Shown here: one piece after another, positions 47,676-57,449 of the stretch
Numbering within the stretch: the first letter of the stretch is position 1
How the letters are laid out: every line of letters starts with the position of its first letter
From: JADJPO01 sp963750395
GTDB taxonomy: Bacteria > Actinomycetota > Actinomycetes > Actinomycetales > Kineosporiaceae
Reading direction: 5' to 3'
NCBI GenBank assembly: GCA_963750395.1
Contig: CAVVQM010000012.1
Coordinates: 1-64,000 of the forward strand
Length of the DNA: 64,000 nt
Position numbers and translations under genes: made by a program
The notes under the pieces: model-generated
Database searches by the model: none
What the model was told of the DNA's origin: nothing
The model's input: the letters and a program-made list of their open reading frames with translations, nothing else

Positions 47676-47790
47676 GACGCTCACTGTAATCAGGCGGCCG
47701 CGTCGGGTCAGACGACCGCCCACCACTACTCGTTGTAGCTGTCGGGTGTCGCATCCGGCCCCACGGGCCCGCGGAACGTACCGTGGGTGT

Positions 47791-48813
47791 GTGTCCGCGC
47801 CACGTAGCCCGCTCACCCTGGCCGCCCTCGTGTGTGGGGCGATCAAGGGGTGCGAACCGGTCTCGTCCCGTCGGCTGGGTCAGCACGACCCTGACGTCGA
47901 TTCGGCCTGGGTCGAGGACACCATCGGGCGGCAGTGGGTGGTGCGCGCGCCGCGGACGGCCGCTGCCGGCGCCCGGATGGACGCCGAGGGCCGACTGTCC
48001 GAGGGACTCTACGGGTGGGTGTCGTTCTCCGTGCCCAAGGTCGCCGGCGACGCCCCGCTCCCCACGGGTGGCAAGGCGTTCGTGCATCGGGCTCCGTCCG
48101 GTACGGCGCTGGACGCCGCCCGGCTGGCCGCCTCCCCCGCGTTGGCGGCCTCCTTCGGGCGCACGGTGGCGATCATCCACGACCTGCCGACGAGGCTGAT
48201 CGCCGACGTCGACATGCCCGTCTACGAGGCCGACGAGTACCGGCAGCGCCGCCTGGCCGAGGTCGATCGGGCCGCGGGCACCGGGCACGTGCCGTCCGCC
48301 CTGCTCACCCGCTGGGAACACGAACTGGAGGAGAGCACCGCGTGGCGGTTCGTGCCGTGCGTGGTGCACGGGGAGTTGGACGGCGACAGCGTGCTCGTCG
48401 AGGGCAACGAGGTGACCGGCGTGCTCGACTGGGCACAGGCCCGGGTGGCCGACCCGGCGGACGACTTCGCGTGGCTGGCCGGGGCCGTCGAGCCGGCCGT
48501 GTTCGACACGGTCCTGGGCGCGTACACGGCCAAGCGCCGTACCACCCCGGACGGCGACCTGGCCCGCCGGGCCCACCTTGCCGGTGAACTGGCCGTGGCC
48601 CGGTGGCTGCTGCACGGTGTGACCACCGACGACGCGACGATCGTGGACGACGCGGTGGCGATGCTGAAGCAGTTGGACCGCTCGCTCGCCCAGGACAGTC
48701 AGCCCCTGGCGGCGGAGGGGTCCGAGCGAACGCCGGACGACGACGCCGTCACCGCCGACAGCGACCGCACCGGCACCGACCGAACCGGCAGCGACCGAAC
48801 CGGGACCGACTGA
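47791..48813 (+). CDS. Aminoglycoside/macrolide phosphotransferase-like kinase, degenerate Brenner motif
   Basis: 340 residues from GTG 47791. The fold follows APH/Mph enzymes: an N-lobe with WVVRAPRTAAAG and IIHDLPTRLIADVDMP, then the catalytic region VVHGELDGDSVLV and the metal motif GVLDWAQARVADPADDF. In the Brenner motif HxDxxxxN the Asp is Glu and the Asn is Ser, so catalysis may be weak or altered. The C-terminus ends in short repeats (DRTGTDRTGSDRTGTD). Chromosomal homologues are common in Actinobacteria; resistance is not implied. Confidence 0.75.
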   Translation: MSAPRSPLTLAALVCGAIKGCEPVSSRRLGQHDPDVDSAWVEDTIGRQWVVRAPRTAAAGARMDAEGRLSEGLYGWVSFSVPKVAGDAPLPTGGKAFVHRAPSGTALDAARLAASPALAASFGRTVAIIHDLPTRLIADVDMPVYEADEYRQRRLAEVDRAAGTGHVPSALLTRWEHELEESTAWRFVPCVVHGELDGDSVLVEGNEVTGVLDWAQARVADPADDFAWLAGAVEPAVFDTVLGAYTAKRRTTPDGDLARRAHLAGELAVARWLLHGVTTDDATIVDDAVAMLKQLDRSLAQDSQPLAAEGSERTPDDDAVTADSDRTGTDRTGSDRTGTD

Positions 48814-48835
48814 AACCGGCACCGACTGAAACCGG
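48763..48835 (+). repeat. 15-16 bp tandem repeat across a stop codon
   Basis: Five units of GCGACCGAACCGGCA type. The first three code for DRTG(T/S); the last two are 16 bases long (CCGACTGAAACCGGCA) and create the stop TGA, then repeat it downstream. Confidence 0.85.
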
Positions 48836-48838
48836 CTT

Positions 48839-50029
48839 TCAGGAACCGTTCAGCTGACCATGGACGGAGTGCGCCTCGGCGAGCCCGGCCATCAGAGCTG
48901 TCTCGTCCTTCACCAGCGATCGGAACCGCGGTGGGATCGACTCGAGCTGACGTTCCTCGGCCAGCATCCGCCGATAGGTCTCCTCCCGGACCGCCGGATC
49001 GATGAAACGGTCCAGGTCGAGGTACTCCTCGACGTGGCGACGGACGTTGTTGATGACCGTGCGCGCCTTGCCCTTGGGCGAATAGAGAGAGGCGAGCACC
49101 GTGACGAACAGGGTGCCCGCGATCACTATGAGCGAGACGCCGGTGGTGATCTCCACGACCTTCACCGGCTGGCCGTCGTTGATCAGGGGCACGTTGTTCT
49201 CGTGCAGGGCGTGCAGGATCAGCTTGACCCCGATGAAGGCCAGGATCAGCGCCAGCCCGTAGGACAGGTAGATCAACCGGTCCAGCAGACCGTCGATGAG
49301 GAAGTACAACTGGCGCAGACCCATCAACGAGAACGCGGTGGCGGTGAACACGATGAAGGCACTCTGGGTCAGGCCGAAGATCGCCGGGATCGAGTCGAGG
49401 GCGAACAGGATGTCGGTACCGCCGATCGCCACCATCACCAACAGCATCGGGGTCATCACCCGGCGTCCGTCCACGACCGTGAACAACCGGTCCCGGTCGT
49501 AGCGGTCGGTGGTGTGGAACACCTTGCGGGCCAATCGGATCACCGCGTTGTCGGCCGACGACTCATCCTCGGCCATCTCGCCCTTGAGCACATTCCCGGC
49601 GGTGATCAGCAGGATCAGCCCGAAGAGGTAGAACGCCCAGGCGAAGGTGTTGATCAGGGCGGCACCGGCGGCGATGAACGCGCCCCGGGCGACAAGGGAG
49701 AAGGCGATCCCGAAGAGCAGCACCTTCTGCTGGTCGTAGCGGGGCACCTTGAAGCTCGACAGGATGATCAGGAAGACGAACAGGTTGTCGACGCTCAACG
49801 CCTTCTCGGTGATGTACCCGGCGAAGTACTCCAGGCCGTACTGGCTGCCGGCGAACACCCACACCCCGGCCCCGAACGCGATGGCCACCCCGATGTAGAT
49901 CGTCGACCAGATCGCAGCCTCCCGCATCGAGGGGGCGTGCGGCTGCCGGACGTGGAAGAAGAAGTCGAACGCGAGCAGACCCGCGATGCCGGTGAGGCTG
50001 GCCAGCCACACCCATGTGGGTACGTTCAC
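48839..50029 (-). CDS. TerC/Alx-family membrane protein (probable manganese exporter)
   Basis: 396 residues from GTG 50029, which overlaps the adnB stop by GTGA. It has nine or so helices (VWLASLTGIAGLLAFDFFFH, then FGAGVWVFAGSQYGLEYFAG). The family's acidic motif is EKALSVDNLFVFLIIL with the metal-coordinating Asp, and a second is GGTDILFALDSIPAIFGLT. A cytosolic tail contains LDLDRFIDPAVREETYRRML. TerC proteins load or export Mn2+. Translational coupling to a nuclease-helicase operon is typical of several Actinobacteria. Confidence 0.92.
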   Translation of the reverse strand: MNVPTWVWLASLTGIAGLLAFDFFFHVRQPHAPSMREAAIWSTIYIGVAIAFGAGVWVFAGSQYGLEYFAGYITEKALSVDNLFVFLIILSSFKVPRYDQQKVLLFGIAFSLVARGAFIAAGAALINTFAWAFYLFGLILLITAGNVLKGEMAEDESSADNAVIRLARKVFHTTDRYDRDRLFTVVDGRRVMTPMLLVMVAIGGTDILFALDSIPAIFGLTQSAFIVFTATAFSLMGLRQLYFLIDGLLDRLIYLSYGLALILAFIGVKLILHALHENNVPLINDGQPVKVVEITTGVSLIVIAGTLFVTVLASLYSPKGKARTVINNVRRHVEEYLDLDRFIDPAVREETYRRMLAEERQLESIPPRFRSLVKDETALMAGLAEAHSVHGQLNGS

Positions 50030-53000
50030 TCGGGTCCCTCCGACGACACGGCCCCGGTGACCAGATCGGTCAACCGGTCACCGCCGAGCAGATCGACCGG
50101 CCGATGCGTGGCACCGACCGACGCGTAGAAGAATGCCGCCGAGACCCGCTCGGGTGCCACCCGGACCAGATCCGCCCAGGCCAGGCGATAGATCGCCAGC
50201 TGGACGCCGGCCGCCGCTTGCTCGGCCTGGTTCACCGGCGGCCTGCCCGTCTTCCAGTCGACGACCTCCCAGAGCGGTTCCTGGACGGCGATCGGGTCGG
50301 TCGGTGGCTCGCCGCGGAACACCGCGTCGATGCGACCGCGCAGCATCACGGGGGCCCGCCCCCCACCCATGGCGATCGGAGTCTCCACGGCCACCTCGAC
50401 GGCGAAGGGGGTGCGTTGCGCCCAGGGTGAGGCCAGGAAGTTCGCCTGCCAGAGGGCCAGGTGGTCCTCGTCCTGCTCCAGCGGCTCGTCGGCCGACCCG
50501 GGCAGCTCATCGACGTCCACCAGGGCCGCGGAGGCGAAGCGCTGCTCGAGCCAGACGTGGAAGGCCGACCCGCGGCGGGCCTGCGGACTGGGCCGGCGCG
50601 GCATCGGCCTGCGCAGGCGCAGGGCGAGATCGGCCGGGTCACGGGCCAGGGCCACCATCCGGGATGCGCTCAGGTGGCCGGGCAGGCGGACCGCCCGGGA
50701 GTCCCGGCGCCCGGCGTCCCGTTCGGCGAGCAGGGCGGTGGCCTCGGCCTGCCAGGAGTCCTCCGCCGGATCGGGAGCATCCGGATCGGTGTCGCCGGAC
50801 GCCATCGCCTCGCGCACCGCCGCCGCGGCCGCCTCGACCGCGGCCCGGCGGTCCCCCAACGGGTCGGCGGGCCAGTCCAGGGCGCGGCGGACCTCCTCAC
50901 GCGGATTGGCCTCCTCCCGGCCCACCTCGTGCCAGACCCCGGTCCGGATCGGACCGGTCCGGCCGGCCAGTTCGGCGATCTCGGTGAGGAACCGGGACGG
51001 GGTGCGGGGCCTGACGCCGTCGGCCCAGACCGCACCGGAGAGCACCAGGGACTGCCGGGCCCGGGTCAGCGCCACGTAGGCGAGCCGCCGCTCCTCGGTG
51101 AGCAGATACTCCCCGCAGTCCTCCTTGAACAGCTCGAGCGCCTGCTTGAGCTCCCGCTGGGTCGCGGCCTTCTCGATCTGCCAGGTGGGCAGACCGGCGC
51201 GGTCACCGCGGATCGGGTAGGGCAGGGCGGCGGGGTCGGTCAGCCAGGCGCTGCTCGGACCGGGCGAGCGACCGCTCCGGCCGTTCGGGAACGTGCCCTC
51301 GGCCAGCCCGGGCACGGCGACGACGTCCCACTCGAGTCCCTTCGCGGCGTGCACGGTGAGCAGTTGGACGGCGTCGTCGCGCACCTGCGTCAGGGGCGCG
51401 TCCAGGCCTCGTTCCTCGGACTCGGCCGCATCGAGCCAGGCCAGGAAGGCGCCCAGCCCGGCGGCGCCACCGGCGCTCTCGCGGGTCGCGCCACCGCCAC
51501 CGGCCCGCTCGGCGAAGGCCGCGGCGACGTCGACGAAGGCGTCCAGGTTCGCCCGGGCCGCCGCCGGCGGATGCCCCGGGACCGCGGACACCTCGATGTC
51601 CAGCAGGAGGGCGCGCTCGGTCTCCAGAACCAGTTCGGGCAGGGCGAGTCCGGTCCGGCGACGCAGATGCCGCAGCAGTGCGGCGAGCCGGCTCAGCCTG
51701 GCCCGGCCCGCCCCCGAGATCAGCTGACCGGCCGGTCCGGTCCACTCCTGCGGCGGCAGCGCGTCCAGCGCCTCGACCAGGCTCAGATCCTCGGCCGGGT
51801 CCGCGACGGCGCGTGCGGACGGGTCCGGCTCGGGGGCGCGCCGCCACATCTGGAGCGCCCAGGCTCCGAGGGCGTCCAGGTCGCGCGGGCCGATCCGGTG
51901 CGCGGCCCCGGTGAGCAGGCGCATCAGGGAGTCACCGCGGGATGCGTCGTGCACCACCTCGAGCGCGGCGCGCAGATCCGCCACCTCGGGCACGTGCAGG
52001 AGCCCACCCAGACCGACGACCTCGACCGGCAGTCCCCGCCCGCGCAGCGCGGCCTCGAGCATCGGGAACTGCGAGCGCACACGGCACAGGACGGCGGCGG
52101 AACGCCCTGCGCGCCAGGCGGTCTCGATCTCGTCGGCGACCGCGTGCGCCTCATCCTCCACCGTGGCGTGCCAGGCCAGCTGGACCAGTCCCGGTTCGGC
52201 GTCGCGGCGGGCGGTCAGGGGCGGCACCACCACCAGAGCGGCCCGGTCCGAGGCGGACAACCAGGACGGCCGGCCGCGCAGCGGTTCGGCGATCCGGTTC
52301 GCGCATCCAGCACGGCGTGGTCGTTGCGCCAGCTGGTGGCCAGATGCCGCACCGCCGACGGTGACCGGTCGCGGGTGGGGAAGTCGGTCGGGAAGCGCTG
52401 CAGGTTGCCCGAGGACGCACCGCGCCAGGAGTAGATCGACTGATGCGGATCGCCGACCGCGGTCACCGGGTGCCCCTGCCCGAACAGACGCCTCAGGAGG
52501 GTCAGCTGGGCGTGGCTGGTGTCCTGGTACTCATCCAGCAGCACCACCCGGTAGCGCTCCCGCTCGCCGTGGCGCACGTCGGGCACGTCCCCCGCGAGCC
52601 GGGCGGCCAGAGCCACCTGGTCACCGAAGTCGAGCACCTCGAGCTCCCGCTTGCGCCTCAGGTAGGCCTCGACGATGGGCAGGATCTGACGGCGGGCGGC
52701 CAACCGGGTCAGCACCTCGGCCACCGGAGCCTGCGGCCGGCCCGGCACCGTCTCGCCGGCCCTGGCCGGCAGGGCGGACGCCTGCTCGATGACCCGGTCG
52801 ATCACCGCGTGGACGTCGGCGCCGTCGACCAGGTGCTCGGCGCACTCACCGGCCAGTCCCAGGACCGCGTCGACCACGGTGCTGCGGGCCGACGTCACCG
52901 CCGACATGTCGCCGTCCCAGCCCTCGACCAGATCGTCGACGAGCTGCCACGCACCGGCCTCACCGATCAGACGGTTGCCGAGGTCGAGACCGAGCCGCAG

Positions 53001-53560
53001 GCCGTGGTCGCCGACCAGGGCGGCCGCGTAGGCGTGGTACGTCGACACGGTGACCGGTTCGGCGCTCACCCCGAAACCCTTGCGGGCCAGCGCGTTCAAC
53101 CGTGACCTGACCCGGTCCCCGAGCTCGGAGGCGGCCTTGCGGGTGAAGGTGAGTCCGAGCACCTGCTCGGGGCGGACCGCGCCCGAGGCGATCAGGTGGA
53201 CGACGCGCCCGGCCATGGTCTCGGTCTTGCCCGACCCGGCGCCGGCCACCACGAGCAGGGGGTCCTCGGCGGGCGACTCGATCACGCTGACCTGCTCGTC
53301 GGTCGGCTCCGGACGGCCGAGCAGTTCGGCGATGCCCCGAGCCGTCGGTGGATCCGGCGGGGCGGTCCGCTCGACCGCCTGCCCCGGCTCGACGGACTGC
53401 CCGGCTCGACGGACTCCCCCGGCTCGACCGCGGGATCCTGGACCGCCGGCCCCGTGGCGCCTGGCGTGATCCGGGCGCGTTGCGCGGCCAGCGCCTCCAG
53501 ATCGAAGCTGAGCTGATCGGCGTCGACGCGGGTCCGCCGCCCGTCCAGGCGGCGGGTCAC
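50026..53560 (-). CDS. adnB: AdnB, lead motor of the AdnAB helicase-nuclease (two frameshifts)
   Basis: About 1,175 residues from GTG 53560, which overlaps the adnA stop by GTGA. After a low-complexity linker (indel near 53,400) come motif I VVAGAGSGKTETMAGRVVHL, motif II VVLLDEYQDTSHAQ, motif III AVGDPHQSIYSWRGA and, after an indel near 52,300, motif V/VI (TVHAAKGLEWDVVAVPG; RRLAYVALTRARQSL). The RecB-type nuclease lies at the end (GRIDAVF, VVDWKTGRPP, GVQLAIYRLAWADL). With AdnA it resects double-strand breaks for homologous recombination. Confidence 0.93.
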
Positions 53561-56500
53561 CGGCCCACCTGCCGGCCCTCGAGCTGAGCGGGACAGCTGC
53601 GCCGGACCTCGCAGGTGCGGCATCGCGGGTTGACCGTGGCCGGGAAGTGCGCCGCGGCCATGCCCTCGGCGGAGCGTTCGACCAGCTCGGCGGCCCAGCC
53701 CGGGTCGTCGTCCTCGGCCAGCGGCCGCTGCGGCTGGACGGCGACCTTCTTGTTGGCGGTTCCGAGTTGCACGAGCGCGGCACCGCCGGCGGCGCCGTCG
53801 GCGAGGGCCGGGTCGCGTTCCAGGGCCAGCTGATAGGTGCCCAGTTGCGCGTTGCGCGCGAGTTCGGCGGCGGTCGGGGCGCTCTTGCCGGTCTTCAGGT
53901 CGATGATCACGAGCCGACCGTCGGCGTCCCGCTCGAGTCGGTCGGCGGTGCCGCGGATCCGCGCCCGGCCGACCTGGGCGCTCAGCTCGACCTCGGTGCC
54001 GACCAGGTCGCGCCCCGCCGTCCGGGACTGCCGCACGTACTCTGCGAAGTGGGTGAGCATCCTCGAGGCTCGGGCGCGCTCACCGTCGCGGACCCAGCCC
54101 GGGCGCATCCCGAGCCGACCGAAGCTGTCCTCGAGCAAGCTCCTCCAGCCGGTCCAGGTCACCGTCGGGCACGTCCTCGACGAGCGCGTGGATCATCGAT
54201 GCCGAGGCCGGTGGCGACCCCCGAGGGGCGAGACCCGCCGCTGGCCTGCAGCAGCCACCGCAGCGGGCACCGGTCGAACTGCTCGACCTTGGACGGCGAG
54301 ACCTGGACGGACCGTCCGGCGGCGCGCAGCGGTCCGTCGTCCGAGACCGGGGCCAGGCCGTACCAGTCGTCCGGATCGGCGCCGGGCACCCCGGCCCGGG
54401 CCAGCCGGGCCAGCGTCCGGGCGGCGGCGCGGCACCGCCTGTCCCGGTCGGGTGCGTCGTCGGTCCCGTCGAGCAGGACGGCGCGCAACTCGGCGACCAG
54501 GGCCGGCAGGGTCATCGGTGCGCGGGACGACGGTGAGCGGGCGCAGCTCGCCGTCCTGCTCCAGAGGGCCGCTCGACCAGGTCGACCAGCGTCGAGGGAA
54601 GGACGTCCTCGGAGCGCACGGCGGTGACCACGAGATGGGACCGCGCCCGGGTGACCGCGACCAGGAACAGTGCGCAGTTCGTCGTCCAGGACGGCGCGGC
54701 GCAGTGCCCTCGGTCTGGCCCGCGACCGTCGAGGGGGCTCGACACCGCGATCGACCAGTTCGGCCAGCTCCTGGGCGCCCAGCAGCGAGCTGCGCAGCCG
54801 GAGATCGGGCCAGACCCCCTCCTGCACACCGGTGACGGCGACCAGATCCCACTCCTGGCCGACGGCACCGGTGGCGGTGGTCAGGGTCACCGAGTCCTGG
54901 GCGGGTGCCCGCTCGGCGAGGGTGTCGGCGGGCAGGTCCTGGCCCTCCAGGTAGTCCAGGAAGCCCTGCACGCCCGCGCGGGGCAGCCGGTCGACGAACG
55001 CGGCCGCCGCCTCGAACAGCGCCACCACGGCGTCCAGATCCCGGTCGGCCCGGGCCCCGGCGGCACCGCCGCCGAGGGCGCGACCGCTGCCAGAGCGGGC
55101 CCGAGACCGGTGGCCTCCCAGATCGCCCAGAGCACGGTCTCGGCGCTCGAGGCGGGCAGGCGCGCGGCGTCCCGCCCGGCATCGAGCACCTGCGCCACCC
55201 GCTCGGCGGCACCGCGGCGGCGGCTCGAGACCGCTGTCGGCGGTGCAGCATCTCGACCAGGAGCTCGTCGCTGACCCGGACTCCCCCGGCGGCGAGCTCG
55301 ACCGACCTGAGCTGTTGCCGCAGCCGGCGCAGGGCGATCGCGTCCGCGCCCCCGATCGGCCCGGTGAGCAGCGCGATCGCGACCTCGGGGGTCAGCCGGG
55401 TCTCGTCGAGGACGCAGCGCAGGGCCAGGCGGAGCGGCACCACGGCGGGTTCGTCCCGGACCGGCAGTTCGGTGCCGGGCACCTGCGACCGGGACCCCGG
55501 CGGCGAGCAGGGCGCGGCGCAGGCGGGGTGTGGCGGCACCGGAACGCACCAGCACCGCCATCCGGTGCCAGGGGAGGCGTTGCTCGAGGTGGGCGCGGCG
55601 CAGCAACTGGGCGACGAAGGCTGCCTCCTGGGCCGCCGAGGCCAACAGGTGGACCTCGCACCGGCCGTCCGACAGCGTCTCGATGCGGCCCTCGGCCGCC
55701 TCGACCGGTCGGCCGGTGCCGCGCTCGTCGGCAGCGGCGGGTGCGGCGCTCCGGTGGGCGACGAGCCCGGCACTGGCGATCCCACCGGTGACCCGGCGGG
55801 CGACCGCACGCAATGCCGGACCGTTCCGGTGCACGGTCGGCAGGACGATCTGCCGGGCGGGCCGTCCGTCGGGCGATCGCAGCCTGTCGGCGGCCTCGGC
55901 GAGCAGCCTCGGCCGGGCCCCGCGGAAGCCCTGCGTCGCCACGTCCGGGTCCCCGAGCAGCACCAGGTCGTGGCCGTTACCGCCGAGCATCGCGACCAAC
56001 CGGGCGCCGGAGGTGGTCAGTTCCTGCGCGTCGTCGACGACCACCAGGGCACGCTGGGCACGCTCGGCGATCAGCAGGTCCGCGTCGTCGGCGAGCAGTG
56101 CGGCGGCCGCTTCCACGATGCCCGCCGGGTCGAAGGCCCCCGGCGCCGACAGCGCGGTCACATCGAGGTATTCGGCATACACATCGCAGGCCGCGACCCA
56201 GTCGGGGCGAGCGTGCTCGCGGCCCAGCCGCGCCAGGTCGGCCGGGGACAGACCGCGCTCGACGGCCCGCATGATCAGGTCGCGCAGTTCGTCGCGGAAG
56301 CCACGCAGGGCGCGGATGTTCTCGTCCAGAGCCTGGGGCCACTGCGGCACGAACCCCGCGCCCGCGCTGTGGCCGGCCAGCAGATCGGCCAGGATCCTGT
56401 CCTGTTCCGGACCCGAGATCAGGCGGGGGGCCGGCTCGCCGCGCAGGACCAGCGAGCGGCGCAGCAGACCGAAGGCATAGGAATGCGGGGTACGGGCCAC

Positions 56501-56843
56501 CGGCTCACGAACCGTGCGCCCGAGCCGAGCGGTGATCCGCTCCCGCAGGGCGGCGGCGGCACGACGGGTCGCCGTGAGCACCAGGACGGCACCCGGGTCC
56601 AGACCGTCGCGCTCGACGCGGGCCAGCACCGTCTCGACCGCGACGGTCGTCTTGCCGGTACCGGGTCCGCCGATGACCACGAGGCCGCCGCTGCCCCGGC
56701 GGACGGCGACCGCCGCCGACTGAGCAGGGTCCAGACGGCGGCGGTGCCGGTGGCGCGGGCTCGGCGGCCACGATCCGCACCGGGCCCGACGGCGCACGGC
56801 CGTGCTGGGCGCCCGGGGGCGCGACGGCCTGTGCCACGTTCAC
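53557..56843 (-). CDS. adnA: AdnA, nuclease-helicase subunit of AdnAB (multiply frameshifted)
   Basis: About 1,095 residues from GTG 56843 to TGA 53557-53559. Indels near 56,730, 55,490, 55,230, 55,080, 54,710, 54,665, 54,585, 54,525, 54,200 and 54,150 break it. Motor motif I is VVIGGPGTGKTTVAVET; the motif II position reads VVVDDAQELT instead of DEYQD, consistent with a weaker motor. The C-terminal nuclease has VIIDLKTGKSAPTAAEL and four cysteines for an iron-sulfur staple: FDRCPLRWLL and later PRCRTCEVRRSCP. AdnA cuts one strand while AdnB drives translocation. Confidence 0.9.
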
Positions 56844-56889
56844 GGTCTCGATCCCATCACACACCACGGCGGACGACCGCCTGCCACGC

Positions 56890-57309
56890 TCAGCCGTCGG
56901 CCACCCCGTCGGACCCACCGTCGCACCCGCCGTCGCACCCGCCATCGGTCCCGCCATCGGCTCCGCCGTCCCAGCGGGCCCGGCCGAGGTCGACCCGCCG
57001 CCCGCCGGGCCGCAGCGCGGTCCCCTCGGCCCGATAGTGGCGCAGCGCCTCCTGCTCGAGGCCCGGCGGCGGGGAACCGTCGGCCCTGAGCACGCGCCAC
57101 CAGGGCACGGCGCCGCCCCAGCGCGACATCACCGCGCCGACCTGACGGGGACCGAGCGGTCCGACGTCCGACTCCCCGGTGAGGTATTCGGCCACGTCGC
57201 CGTAGGTCATCACCGCGGCCGGGGGGATCCGGTCGACGAGGTCGAGCACCGCCGCCGCGGCGTCGGGCAGGTCGCCGCCGCGCGGCTCCCGGTCTCGCTG
57301 CGTCGGCAT
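56890..57309 (-). CDS. Alkyltransferase-like protein (ATL, MGMT fold without active Cys)
   Basis: 139 residues from ATG 57309. The core is AAAAVLDLVDRIPPAAVMTY, GDVAEYLTG, GPRQVGAVMSRWGG and the active-site loop PWWRVLRADG. The alkyl-accepting Cys of PCHR is Trp, so it binds but cannot repair O6-alkylguanine and probably hands lesions to nucleotide excision repair. The C-terminus is an unusual Asp/Gly-rich tail (DGGADGGTDGGCDGGCDGG) coded by tandem repeats. It lies beside adnA. Confidence 0.9.
   Translation of the reverse strand: MPTQRDREPRGGDLPDAAAAVLDLVDRIPPAAVMTYGDVAEYLTGESDVGPLGPRQVGAVMSRWGGAVPWWRVLRADGSPPPGLEQEALRHYRAEGTALRPGGRRVDLGRARWDGGADGGTDGGCDGGCDGGSDGVADG
56898..56980 (-). repeat. 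12-bp tandem repeat in the ATL gene
   Basis: Units of GGCGGGTGCGAC type occur about six times and encode the DGG(C/T/S) tail of the alkyltransferase-like protein. Confidence 0.8.
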
Positions 57310-57449
57310 CCCCGTAGTGTGCCCGCCGCGTCGACGCCGGACCCGTTTCACCGTCCAGCCCGTCCGCCGACCGAGCTCTCGGCGGAACCGAACCGCCGTC
57401 GGCTGCGTCACAGGGGGGTCCAGCACGGACCGAACCACGGAGGACTCTG

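Noticed and set aside
50029..50060. Manganese riboswitch upstream of the TerC gene
   Set aside because: The TerC start overlaps the adnB stop, so there is no room for a yybP-ykoY leader.
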